Of a DNA stretch of 19,734 nucleotides, positions 6,322 to 14,204 are shown one piece after another (the first letter of the stretch is position 1; every line of letters starts with the position of its first letter). The translations under genes were made by a program, and so were the position numbers. The notes beneath the pieces were generated by a model that worked only from the letters and a program-made list of their open reading frames with translations, did no database searches and was not told the DNA's origin. Location of the stretch: assembly GCA_964625745.1 (NCBI GenBank), contig CAZVCJ010000072.1, forward strand, positions 1 through 19,734, given 5' to 3'. This DNA comes from CAZVCJ01 sp964625745. Lineage in GTDB: Bacteria; Chloroflexota; Anaerolineae; VGOG01.

Positions 6322-8547
6322 CTATCCGCCGAAGATGTCTTCCTCAGTGTATCCCAGACCCTGGATCAGTCTGCGAATGACATCGTACGTAGCGTCGCTA
6401 ACCGGATCCAGGCCAGTCCAGTTGTAGAAGTCGGTTGAGCAGATTGACTCGCTACAGGCATCGGTCTCCATGAATTCGGCCAGCGCAGCAATGATCCGAC
6501 CTTTGAGCGCGGCCGGGAAATCAGGCCCAAAGCTCATGGTGTCATTGGGGATGGGATCGGTCAGCATCATGATGCGGACCTTCTGGATGATGTCGGGGGC
6601 AGTTTCCATCACGGCGATGCGGGCGTCGAGCACGCGCACGTCACCAGCGTAGACCTTACCCGACTCATTCAAGGCGGCTGCAAAGGGATCATACGGCTCA
6701 GGATCATCGCCGGGCTTCCAGGCGGGATCGGTGAGAGGCGCGCTGAAGTAGGTGGTGGCAAAGTCAACTTCGCCGTTGTACACCGCCAGGGCTGCCTGGG
6801 GGTGCCCACCCGCTTCGACGACCTCGCCAACCTCAACCCCGGCTTCCTGGAACATGACCGAGGGGAACAGGTAGCCGGAGGTGGAGCCCAGATCGGGGAC
6901 AGCCCACTTCTTGCCGGCCAGGTCTTCCAGGGTCTGGTAGTCGCTGTCACGCGCCACCAGGAACTGCGCCCAGTAGACGGACCAACCATAGCGCACTGCG
7001 GCTGCGCCGACTTCGACGCCACACTTCTGATTGGCGAGAACGTATCCCAGGGCCGGGATAAAGCCGATGGTGTCCTCAGGTGAGGCGCACATGGCCTCGA
7101 TGGTGGCCGCGTAGCTGGTGGGCACGCTCACCTCAAACGCGAGACCGGTGGCATCGGTCAGTGCCTGGGCCATGACCTCGCCGCCAGAGACGATGGCACC
7201 CACGTCCACCGAGGGCACGAACAGCACCTGGATCGGGCGTTCTGCGCTCCCCAGTTCGCCCGCAGCAGGTGCTGCAGGTACTGGCCACCCAGTCAGACGC
7301 TTACCGGCGATGATGTCCGCCTGGATCTTCGCCACATCGGCCTTGATGCTGCCGGGCACCTTATCCTCGAAATCGTGGAGGGGACCAACGCCCACCCCCT
7401 GGTTCGCCAGAGTGGCGATGTAGTCGCTGCCGCCCCCGAACTTGCCCACCAGCATGCTCTCGATCACGTTGAACACGGCCTTGTCCAACCGCTTCACGGT
7501 GCTGGTGACCAGGATGTCCTTCTCGTTGGGCAGGGTGTAGTACTGATCCACGTCCACCCCAACGCCCCACTTCCCACGCTCCTTGGCCGCCGTGATGCCA
7601 CCATTCCCGGTCTTGCCGCCCACGCCCATGATGATGTCCGCACCCTCATCAATGAGCGAGTTGGCCTGGACCTTGCCCTGGTCGGGGGCCTCGAAGTCGC
7701 CCACGTACACCAGGTCGAACCCCACACTCTTGCCATACTTCTGGTTGTAGTAGTTCGTCCCGGCCTCGTAAGCGACGATGAACTGCTCCACCGGCGGAAT
7801 CTGCATTCCGCCAATGACGCCCACCGCCGGGCCGTCCGGATCCAACTGATCGGCCATAGCCGCCGCCAGGTAGCCCACCGGGAAGCTGGCCTCGTCCACG
7901 TTGAACAGGATGCCCTGCAAGTTAGGCGTTGCCTCACCGCCGCTGGGGTAGTCCACAATGGCGAAGTTGATATCCGGATACTGCGCGGCCATCTTGTAGG
8001 TGGCGTCGCCCAACAGGAAGCCGACGGTGATGATCATGTCGTAGCCCTGCTCGGCGAACTCGGTGATGTTGTTCTCGTAGTCGGCCTGGGCCTGGGACTC
8101 CAGGAACTTGGCCTCGACGCCGAACGCATTCTGGGCGTCCTGCAAGCCCTTCCAGGTATTCTCATTGAAGCTGGCATCATCAATCCCACCCACGTCAGAC
8201 ACCATGCCTACCCTGAACTTCGGCCCCTCACGCAAGGCGACCATGAGCTCGTCAGCTTCCTCCGCGCTGGGGATGAGGAACTTCCAGCCTGGATGGATCA
8301 GGCCAGGATCGGCGATGCTGGCGAAGCTCGAGTCTTCGACGCTCCTGGCATTGGTGGCCAGGACGATGGCGTGGTAAGCCGGGCCGCTGCCCAGATACTT
8401 CTCCGCCAACGTCCAGAGGTTGTCGCCCAGTTTCACCGTGTAGGTCAGTTCCGCCTGGGCGGGCGGAGCAGCGTTGGCCACACCGAGCCCCAGGCTCAGT
8501 AGCAGCGACAACACTACGGTCAGATTGACTAAACTCTTCTTAAACAT
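6322..8547 (-). CDS. Secreted triple fusion: LysM + BMP/PnrA-type binding domain + PhnD-type binding domain
   Basis: A 741-residue exported protein. Residues 1-26 form a signal peptide (MFKKS..., hydrophobic core, VANA/APP cleavage) with no lipobox cysteine. Residues about 35-93 are a LysM module (YTVKLGDNLWTLAEKYLG ... GLIHPGWKFLIPS), expected to bind peptidoglycan. Residues about 110-420 are a BMP/PnrA-type (nucleoside-binding) domain: FRVGMVSDVGGIDDASFNEN, the GVIGG and GVGGKTG turns, and GVDVDQYYTLP. A Pro/Ala-rich linker (about 421-436) leads to a complete PhnD-type domain (about 437-741): VLFVPSVDVGAIVSGG, AMCASPEDTIGFIPALGY, LGSTSGYLFPSVMF (ligand loop) and the TDPIPNDTMSFGPDFP motif. 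The frame is continuous with a natural linker, so fusion is better supported than misassembly. The start has AAGGAGG nine bases upstream. Downstream genes supply translocons for both binding-domain families. Confidence 0.93.
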   Translation of the reverse strand: MFKKSLVNLTVVLSLLLSLGLGVANAAPPAQAELTYTVKLGDNLWTLAEKYLGSGPAYHAIVLATNARSVEDSSFASIADPGLIHPGWKFLIPSAEEADELMVALREGPKFRVGMVSDVGGIDDASFNENTWKGLQDAQNAFGVEAKFLESQAQADYENNITEFAEQGYDMIITVGFLLGDATYKMAAQYPDINFAIVDYPSGGEATPNLQGILFNVDEASFPVGYLAAAMADQLDPDGPAVGVIGGMQIPPVEQFIVAYEAGTNYYNQKYGKSVGFDLVYVGDFEAPDQGKVQANSLIDEGADIIMGVGGKTGNGGITAAKERGKWGVGVDVDQYYTLPNEKDILVTSTVKRLDKAVFNVIESMLVGKFGGGSDYIATLANQGVGVGPLHDFEDKVPGSIKADVAKIQADIIAGKRLTGWPVPAAPAAGELGSAERPIQVLFVPSVDVGAIVSGGEVMAQALTDATGLAFEVSVPTSYAATIEAMCASPEDTIGFIPALGYVLANQKCGVEVGAAAVRYGWSVYWAQFLVARDSDYQTLEDLAGKKWAVPDLGSTSGYLFPSVMFQEAGVEVGEVVEAGGHPQAALAVYNGEVDFATTYFSAPLTDPAWKPGDDPEPYDPFAAALNESGKVYAGDVRVLDARIAVMETAPDIIQKVRIMMLTDPIPNDTMSFGPDFPAALKGRIIAALAEFMETDACSESICSTDFYNWTGLDPVSDATYDVIRRLIQGLGYTEEDIFGG

Positions 8548-8586
8548 TTGTTACACTCCTCCTTAATTTGGTTTAGTAATTGTTGG

Positions 8587-8625
8587 CTAATTGGCGGGTT
8601 CCACAGGTACTTGTTCCGTAGGCAT
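8587..8625 (-). CDS. Possible 12-codon leader peptide in the receptor-gene 5' region
   Basis: ATG at 8625 directly after AAAGGAGGG, reading MPTEQVPVEPAN and stopping 39 bases before the receptor start. The AGGAGG-to-ATG distance is only one base, which is unfavourable for initiation, so this could equally be part of a structured leader. Kept as a candidate only. Confidence 0.2.
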   Translation of the reverse strand: MPTEQVPVEPAN

Positions 8626-8691
8626 CCCTCCTTTCGGTCGGGTAAAACGATCCATCGGCTAGCTCGACTAATTTTAGGCTTCACCCCAGGT

Positions 8692-8955
8692 GTCATTGCG
8701 AGTCTTCCATGGCGCGGTGCGCCATCCGTAGGGGGCAGAAACGTCCCACCCTCACCCCTTCGCTCCACTCAGGGCAGGCTCTAACCCTCTCCCTGCGAGG
8801 GAGAGGGGATTTGCCCCCTCGCTCCTTTGGGGAGAGGGCGGGGATGAGGGGAAGTTTCTGAGTAGGCGCGCAGTTCGCGCCGCCTGCCCTGAGCCTGTCG
8901 AAGGGAAGCAATCCCCTGGCGCGCTTAGAGATTACTTCGCTACGCTCGCAATGAC
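8692..8955. repeat. Nested cluster of dispersed repeats in the leader of the transport locus
   Basis: The outer boundaries are an 11-bp inverted repeat, GTCATTGCGAG at 8692-8702 and CTCGCAATGAC at 8945-8955, a motif found at the ends of interspersed repeats in many bacterial genomes. Inside are two oppositely oriented members of the CCTTCG...CTCAGGGCAGGC family (8755-8780 and 8882-8905) and a CCCTCTCCCTGCGAGGGAGAGGGG hairpin-type repeat (about 8784-8808) with a related GGGGAGAGGG copy near 8830. No coding function is apparent. Confidence 0.7.
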
Positions 8956-9019
8956 AAATGTAACAGTGTCCAACTAGCTTAGCCCTTTAGCTGCATCTCC
9001 GTCACTGACACTTGCAGCT

Positions 9020-9048
9020 ATTATAACCCTTTTTTTCTAAAGGCGCAA
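9020..9048 (-). promoter_or_regulatory. Candidate sigma-70-type promoter for the transport locus
   Basis: On the minus strand TTGCGC (9043-9048), a 17-base spacer, then a perfect TATAAT (9020-9025). Transcription would start near 9013 and give a 5' leader of about 460 bases across the nested repeats before the receptor gene. Confidence 0.55.
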
Positions 9049-9189
9049 ACCTGCCTCAGGCTCTATAGAAGCGGACTGGCGCCCACACTTCAAAGAATCC
9101 CGCAAAACCCATTATTTACACAAATAGCAAAGTTCATCGTCACCGCTCGTGTTGTGACGTGGGAATCGGGCTGCACCAGCTAACTATTG

Positions 9190-9218
9190 ATTATAGCGCA
9201 TTTAGTGAGGATAAGCAA
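9190..9218 (-). promoter_or_regulatory. Second candidate promoter just after ftsK
   Basis: TTGCTT (9213-9218), a 17-base spacer and perfect TATAAT (9190-9195) on the minus strand, 9 bases past the ftsK stop. It could be a tandem promoter for the receptor operon. No clear terminator was seen after ftsK, so read-through is also possible. Confidence 0.45.
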
Positions 9219-9226
9219 ATCTAAAT

Positions 9227-11398
9227 TCACTCCTCTGCTTCCTCTTCGCTTAACACCTCCCGCGAGCGGCCGGCGCCTCGGTCCGGCCCGACGATACCCT
9301 GTTCCTCCAGCAGATCAATCAGGCGAGCGGCCCGCGAATAGCCGATGCGTAACCTCCGCTGCAGGAGGGAGATAGAAGCCCTATTATGCTTGCGCACCAT
9401 GGCAATAGCTTCCTCCAGGAGATCGTCTCTCCGGCTGGCCTCCTTTTCCTTGGCTCTCATCTCCTCCCAGAGTGGTTGCTGGGTCACCTCCTCAACTCTA
9501 TAGAAGCTAGTGGGGGTGGTGCTCGCGCCCACCTCCGGGCCCTTCCAGTAGCGTACCAGGCGATCCAGCTCCCGATCGGAGACGAAGCAACCCTGCAGCC
9601 TCACCAACTGGCTGGAGTCCGAAGCCATATAGAGCATGTCCCCTCGCCCCAGTAGCCTCTCCGCTCCTACCGTGTCCAAAACAACCCGCGAGTCCACCTG
9701 ACTGGTAACAGAGAAAGAGATACGAGAGGGAAAGTTGGCCTTGATGAGCCCCGTGACCACGTCCACTGAGGGCCTTTGAGTGGCGATAACCAGGTGGATA
9801 CCCGTGGCCCGGGCCATCTGGGCGATGCGACAGAGCGCCCGTTCCACTTCATCGTGGGCCAGCATCATCAAGTCAGCCAACTCGTCCACAAAGACCGCCA
9901 GGTAGGGCAACCGACTCTCCCCCCGGGCGCCGGCTCGCTTGTTATAATCCTCGATATTGCGCACCTCGGCCTTGGCCAGCTTCTTGTAGCGCTGATCCAT
10001 CTGCCTCGTGACCCACTGCAGAGAGCCCACGACCCGCTCCATCTCCACTATCACGGGCACCAGGAGATGGGGAATGCCATTGAAGTTGGTCAGCTCTACT
10101 CGTTTGGGATCTATCATCAGTAGCTTCAGGTCATCGGGGGTGTGGTTGCACAGCAGGCAAGCGATAATGGAGTTGATGCAGACGGATTTACCCGAGCCTG
10201 TTGCCCCTGCGATCAACAGGTGTGGCATAGCCTTTAGATCAGCCACCACCGGCTCGCCCGATACGTCACGACCCAGGCCGATGGCTAGCTTGGAATCCAG
10301 CTTCTTAAATGCCTCCGACTCCATCACGCCACGCAAAGCCACCATGCTCAACTCCGCGTTGGGTACCTCGATGCCCACGATGGAGCGTCCGGGCACGGGG
10401 GCCTCGACGCGGACGGGCGAGGCAGCCAGAGCCAAAGCCAGATCGTCGGCCAAAGCGCTGATCTTCGACACCTTGACCTTCGTGCGCCTCCCTGCGCGCC
10501 CTTCGACGAAGCCCGGTTCGACGCCAAACTGAGTGATCACCGGCCCCTGGTTGACTTCGACCACCTTGGCTGGCACGCCGAGGCTGGCCAGGGTATCCTC
10601 GATGATCTTAACCCGCTTGCGAATCTCCGCCTGACTGATGTCCTGGTCCAGACTGTCTTCCAGGATTTCGGCCACAGGAGGCAGCCGCCACTCCTGATCG
10701 CCGCCGATGATGCGGGGGTAGATGGAGCCTCGTGCCGGGCGGGATGGCTCAGTGGCAGGTTCAGGCGAGGGAGCAACTGTGGGCCTCGCTTGGCCCCAGC
10801 GTCGGAGGCGGGGGAGGCGATTCTGGCCCGGATAGCGAAGCCCGATCCATCTTTCCCTCAAGGCCTGGCCTATCTCGGCAGGGGAGAGGCCGGAGAGCAT
10901 GATGACGGCTATGCTGGCCAGGGCTGCGATGGCAATAAAAGCTCCCAGGTCGCCCAGGCTAGAGGCCAGGGCCCAGTTCACCAGCCAGCCCAGGTAGCCT
11001 CCCCCACCTCCCTCGGCAGCCAACGCTCTCGGATCCTCGGCTGCGGAAAAAGAGTGAGTCAAGGCCAATCCCAGGGCGAAGAGCAGGGCTGCCCCCGCAA
11101 CTTTCTCCCAGGCTACTTGCGGCTCGCGGCCCGATCCCGTCCGGAGCAGCCAGAACCCCGCTGCCCCGAACACGAGGGGGGCAAGATAAGCGCCCCAGCC
11201 TAAGGCCAGGCGGAGAAGGTGCAGCCAACCCTCGGTGAGGGCCCCCCGGCTCAGAGAGAGCAGGCTGAACAGAGTCAGCAAAGCCAGGGCCAACAAGGCT
11301 ATACCCACCCTATCCGCTCGCAATAATCCAGAAAGATCTATGCGGAAGCCGCTCTTCTTTTTTCTCCTAGATCTCTTAGATCGCCTTCGATTAGCCAT
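9227..11398 (-). CDS. ftsK: DNA translocase FtsK/SpoIIIE
   Basis: A 723-residue double-stranded-DNA pump that moves chromosome DNA during division. Residues 1-20 are very basic (MANRRRSKRSRRKKKSG). Four hydrophobic segments follow (about 30-50, 65-86, 98-116, 150-170), then a Pro-rich linker of only about 25 residues (205-222), shorter than in E. coli FtsK. The motor has the alpha-type segment (about 258-345), Walker A GATGSGKS (398-405), the DPKRVEL segment (430-436), Walker B LAVFVDELADLM (500-511) and ATQRPSVDVVTG (539-550). The C-terminal gamma winged helix (about 655-712, ISLLQRRLRIGYSRAARLID) would read KOPS-like polar sequences. The start is ATG at 11398; the ribosome site is weak and the leader short, but the basic N-terminus and upstream promoter fit. 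Confidence 0.96.
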   Translation of the reverse strand: MANRRRSKRSRRKKKSGFRIDLSGLLRADRVGIALLALALLTLFSLLSLSRGALTEGWLHLLRLALGWGAYLAPLVFGAAGFWLLRTGSGREPQVAWEKVAGAALLFALGLALTHSFSAAEDPRALAAEGGGGGYLGWLVNWALASSLGDLGAFIAIAALASIAVIMLSGLSPAEIGQALRERWIGLRYPGQNRLPRLRRWGQARPTVAPSPEPATEPSRPARGSIYPRIIGGDQEWRLPPVAEILEDSLDQDISQAEIRKRVKIIEDTLASLGVPAKVVEVNQGPVITQFGVEPGFVEGRAGRRTKVKVSKISALADDLALALAASPVRVEAPVPGRSIVGIEVPNAELSMVALRGVMESEAFKKLDSKLAIGLGRDVSGEPVVADLKAMPHLLIAGATGSGKSVCINSIIACLLCNHTPDDLKLLMIDPKRVELTNFNGIPHLLVPVIVEMERVVGSLQWVTRQMDQRYKKLAKAEVRNIEDYNKRAGARGESRLPYLAVFVDELADLMMLAHDEVERALCRIAQMARATGIHLVIATQRPSVDVVTGLIKANFPSRISFSVTSQVDSRVVLDTVGAERLLGRGDMLYMASDSSQLVRLQGCFVSDRELDRLVRYWKGPEVGASTTPTSFYRVEEVTQQPLWEEMRAKEKEASRRDDLLEEAIAMVRKHNRASISLLQRRLRIGYSRAARLIDLLEEQGIVGPDRGAGRSREVLSEEEAEE

Positions 11399-11433
11399 AA
11401 TCCAGACTCAGTTATCAATGGTTGCTGGCTCAT

Positions 11434-11461
11434 ATTATATCACATAACCCCCTGAAAACAA
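11434..11461 (-). promoter_or_regulatory. Promoter for ftsK
   Basis: TTGTTT (11456-11461), a 16-base spacer and perfect TATAAT (11434-11439) on the minus strand, placing the start of transcription about 30 bases before the ftsK ATG. Confidence 0.55.
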
Positions 11462-11515
11462 AAACGGTCTCGTCGGCGATGGTGCCTATCTTGACAGCGG
11501 CGGGTCGCCTGGGCT

Positions 11516-11872
11516 TCAGCGTGCCGTTTGCAGCCACCATTCGATGAGTCGGTAGAGGCCCATGGTCGTCAGCCACACGGCGTAACCTACGATCACTACC
11601 CGGCCAACCGGCCAGCCCTGGCGAAACCCAAACCAGCAAGCTACAGTAAACAGCATCGTGGGAATGAGACCAAAGGTCATCATCCTGCTAAATTCAGCCG
11701 AGAGCACTGGGTCGCCGTTGCCGCTCGTGTAGACAAACCACAGGGCGAAAGTGATGGTCAACGGCATGACCGAGACGACCGACGCCAGGATACGAGATTT
11801 CTCGCTGATAAAGGCGATAGCAGTGAGGATGCCAAACGAAATGAGAAGCTGGTAGATGCGTTGTGTGCTCAT
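11516..11872 (-). CDS. Small four-helix membrane protein (GlpM/DUF3147-like)
   Basis: 118 residues starting MSTQRIYQLL, with four hydrophobic segments at about 7-23, 27-49, 65-85 and 90-110. The segment SEKSRILASVVSVMPLTITFALWFV resembles the first half of small GlpM/DUF3147-type membrane proteins; that assignment is tentative and no biochemical role can be given. I chose ATG at 11872 (GAGGGAGG just ahead) over a longer open frame reaching about 12016, because the extra N-terminal 48 codons would cover the upstream gene's terminator and this gene's promoter. It appears monocistronic, ending about 50 bases before the ftsK promoter. Confidence 0.72.
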   Translation of the reverse strand: MSTQRIYQLLISFGILTAIAFISEKSRILASVVSVMPLTITFALWFVYTSGNGDPVLSAEFSRMMTFGLIPTMLFTVACWFGFRQGWPVGRVVIVGYAVWLTTMGLYRLIEWWLQTAR

Positions 11873-11905
11873 GTCCTCCCTCTGGTAGCCTTCGTTGATA
11901 TGCCT

Positions 11906-11934
11906 ATTATACTCGACCAGGGCACAGGGAACAA
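11906..11934 (-). promoter_or_regulatory. Promoter for the small membrane protein gene
   Basis: TTGTTC (11929-11934), a 17-base spacer, perfect TATAAT (11906-11911), followed about 30 bases later by the ribosome site and ATG at 11872. Confidence 0.55.
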
Positions 11935-11940
11935 GTCGCG

Positions 11941-11970
11941 AAAAACCAGGCCCTCGAAAGGAGGGCCTGG
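11941..11970 (-). terminator. Rho-independent terminator of the uroD-like/MFS/hydrolase operon
   Basis: A perfect 10-bp GC-rich stem (CCAGGCCCTC and complement, loop of 5) followed on the minus strand by TTTTT. It lies about 70 bases past the hydrolase stop and just upstream of the next gene's promoter. Confidence 0.88.
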
Positions 11971-12042
11971 CAGACACGAGGGGTTTTCCGTGGAACTTGG
12001 CGAAATCGCGGGGCAATGAGTTGTCGAGTCAATGAGGCCCCC

Positions 12043-12792
12043 TCAGCCCCTGCTGTGCTTGACGATGAACTCGTGGGCCCTGGCCCACACCGCCTCGCGC
12101 TCACTGTCCACGGTGATGCAGTGGCCCGAATTCGGCCACCAGACGATCTCCTTCTCAGCGGTACCAAGCTCCTCGAAAATGACCCGTGCGCTGTCCACGG
12201 GGACGTGGTGGTCTTTCTCACCCTGCATGATCAGGGCTGGCGCCTTGACCTGGGGCAGCTCCCGCCTGGCCAGGCGCATCAACTGCCCCAGGCTGACGAT
12301 GCAACGGACGGGGAGCACCCGATAGGAGGAGAGGCGCTTTTCGGCCTCAGAATCGGTCAGGTCTGATTCGATATCGGGTGTGACCCAGCGGATGAAATAC
12401 TGGGCCAGCGGCAGGAAGCGGAAGCGCCAGTCGGTGATGTAGGCCGGGGCGGCCATAGCGACGATCCCGGCCAGGGGATGATGGGCCGCCAGGTGCAGGG
12501 TGATCAGCCCACCCATAGAGAGGCCGGCCACGAAGACCTGCTCACACAGGCTCTCCAGTTCCCGCAACCCCTCCTCGGCGGAGGCCACCCAGTCGCGCCA
12601 GCCGGTGCGGGCCATATCTTCGGGAGTGGTGCCGTGACCAGCCAGCCGCACCCCCCGCACGGTGAGGCCCTTCCCGGCCAAATACTCCCCCATGAGTCGC
12701 ATCTCGGGGGGACTTCCGCTGAAGCCATGGATGAGCAGGCAGCCCGTTGGGCCGCCTTCGAAGAAAAACGGGTTCAAATCCAGCGTTTTCAC
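12043..12792 (-). CDS. Alpha/beta hydrolase, carboxylesterase (Est30/monoacylglycerol-lipase-like)
   Basis: 249 residues, the usual length for Est30-type carboxylesterases. The oxyanion segment is LLIHGFSGSPPEM (19-31), the nucleophile elbow GLSMGG (90-95) with Ser92, the acid is probably Asp194 in QGEKDHHVP, and the base His224 in NSGH. A short cap region (about 115-175) covers the active site. No signal peptide is seen, so it should act in the cytoplasm on short- to medium-chain esters or acylglycerols. The start is GTG at 12792, overlapping the stop of the transporter gene (GTGA), with AGGAGGT about eight bases ahead, so the two are translationally coupled. Context suggests that it acts on a compound imported by that transporter. 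The exact substrate cannot be read from sequence. Confidence 0.9.
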   Translation of the reverse strand: MKTLDLNPFFFEGGPTGCLLIHGFSGSPPEMRLMGEYLAGKGLTVRGVRLAGHGTTPEDMARTGWRDWVASAEEGLRELESLCEQVFVAGLSMGGLITLHLAAHHPLAGIVAMAAPAYITDWRFRFLPLAQYFIRWVTPDIESDLTDSEAEKRLSSYRVLPVRCIVSLGQLMRLARRELPQVKAPALIMQGEKDHHVPVDSARVIFEELGTAEKEIVWWPNSGHCITVDSEREAVWARAHEFIVKHSRG

Positions 12793-14186
12793 AGTTCTTG
12801 ACCTCCTCTAACCGTAAGCTGCTCCGCCTTCTTACGGTGCAATGTGTTCAGCGTTTCCCTGAGTGCCACGACCTGCTCTTTCCCCAACGGGTAGAACTTC
12901 AGCGCCACTAAGAAAATCGCCAGGGCCACGACGGGCAGCAGGCCCATGCCCAGCCGGATGCCCAGTGCGACAGACGAGGGCTGGGTCGTCAACGCGGCAT
13001 TGTAGCCGCTGAGGCCCAGCACCAGGCTGCTGGAGCCGCCGATCAGCACCATGACCAGCCTTTCGATGAAGGCGTTCACCCCGAAGTAACTCCCCTCCCG
13101 CCGTCGGCCGGTGTGGAGCTCGTCTTCGTCTATCACGTCGCTGAGCACGATGTCCCTCACCAGTGTGATGCCGGAGTTGGCCGCGCCGACGAGGAGCATC
13201 ATTACGAAGGCCTGCCCCAGGTTGCCAACGACCAGGACGAGCAGCATGAAGGCCACGAACAGTGTCACGGCCAGGCCCAGCGTCCGCTTCGAGCCCAGGC
13301 GCAGAGCCACCCACCGCCACAGGGGGTAGAAGAGGATGGCTGCGACGAACATCCCCAGGAATATCAGGCTCATCTGCTCCTCCTCAGCGCCGATGACGTA
13401 CTTGGTGAAGAAGGGCACCATGGCCGAGAGCCAGCTCCAGATGTAGCAGATCATCAGGTTGGCGCTCATGAAGGCCAGGAACGGGCGGTTGGCGAAGGTC
13501 TCTTTGAAGGCAGCGATGAGCGGCAGCGCTTCCTCTTCGCTGACCTCCTTCCGCTCGCGGCTGCCCAGCAGGGAGAACCAGAAGGCACCCCCGCCGATGA
13601 GCCCCAGGATCACGCCCGCTCCCGTCCATCCGCCCAAATCGCCGAACCGCTCGGAGAGGGCTCCGACGATGACAGGCATGATGGCCAGGCCCAGCGCCGT
13701 GCCGATCATCGCCGCCACCTGTCGGTAGATGGAGACCTCCGTCCTTTCCTCGAGATCCTCGAAGGCCTCGGGGAAGAGCGCGGTGTAGGTGACGCTGACG
13801 GCGGTGTACGCCAGGTCAAAGAGGGCGATGACGACGGCGAAGTAGAGGAAGATGCCCATGTGGGAGGGGTTGGTCAGGGGATTGCCCCCCAGAGGCGGGG
13901 ACCAAACCAGGACGAACAGCAGAAAGGTGAGCGGGGTGCCCAGCGCAATGTAGGGGATGCGCCGCCCCCAGCGGGTGCGGGTGCGGTCCGAGATCACCCC
14001 GATGAGCGGGTCGTTGATGGCGTTCCACACCCCGTAGGAGATGGCGAAGGCCAGGCCCACCAGTTTTGGGTCGAGGCGCACCACGTCGGTGTAGAAAAAA
14101 ATCAGAAACGTCTGCACCGAATTGAAGAAGAGCGCCTGTCCCAGATTGCCCACGCCATAGGCAATCTTGGCGAATCTGCTTTTCAT
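12789..14186 (-). CDS. GPH-family (glycoside-pentoside-hexuronide:cation) MFS transporter
   Basis: A 465-residue polytopic protein with about twelve hydrophobic segments. The N-terminal MKSRFAKIAYGVGNLGQALFF and the loop-2/3 motif DPLIGVISDRTRTRWGRR (59-76) followed by PYIALGTP are hallmarks of the GPH/MFS_2 family, which move sugars, glycosides or sulfonated sugars with a cation. A central cytosolic loop (SRERKEVSEEEALPLI, about 210-225) and a C-terminal basic tail are typical. It starts 18 bases after the stop of the uroD-like gene with GGGAGGT upstream, and its stop overlaps the start of the hydrolase. Cargo is unknown; the neighbours argue for a glycoside, an ester, or a methylated compound. 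Confidence 0.9.
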   Translation of the reverse strand: MKSRFAKIAYGVGNLGQALFFNSVQTFLIFFYTDVVRLDPKLVGLAFAISYGVWNAINDPLIGVISDRTRTRWGRRIPYIALGTPLTFLLFVLVWSPPLGGNPLTNPSHMGIFLYFAVVIALFDLAYTAVSVTYTALFPEAFEDLEERTEVSIYRQVAAMIGTALGLAIMPVIVGALSERFGDLGGWTGAGVILGLIGGGAFWFSLLGSRERKEVSEEEALPLIAAFKETFANRPFLAFMSANLMICYIWSWLSAMVPFFTKYVIGAEEEQMSLIFLGMFVAAILFYPLWRWVALRLGSKRTLGLAVTLFVAFMLLVLVVGNLGQAFVMMLLVGAANSGITLVRDIVLSDVIDEDELHTGRRREGSYFGVNAFIERLVMVLIGGSSSLVLGLSGYNAALTTQPSSVALGIRLGMGLLPVVALAIFLVALKFYPLGKEQVVALRETLNTLHRKKAEQLTVRGGQEL

Positions 14187-14204
14187 TGATAAATACCTCC
14201 CGAA

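Noticed and set aside
7375..8502. A 375-codon plus-strand open frame opposite the fused receptor
   Set aside because: Antisense to clear BMP and LysM domains; no domain or ribosome site support.
8560..8700. Known riboswitch (purine, cyclic-di-GMP or guanidine class) ahead of the receptor gene
   Set aside because: The sequence was compared by eye with remembered consensus cores and none matched convincingly; a covariance search was not possible.
11872..12016. Longer N-terminus for the small membrane protein, starting near 12016
   Set aside because: It would overlap a strong terminator hairpin and a good promoter and adds non-family sequence.
13113..14189. A 358-codon plus-strand open frame opposite the MFS gene
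   Set aside because: Composition is Glu/Gly/His/Gln-rich shadow sequence opposite a well-supported transporter gene.
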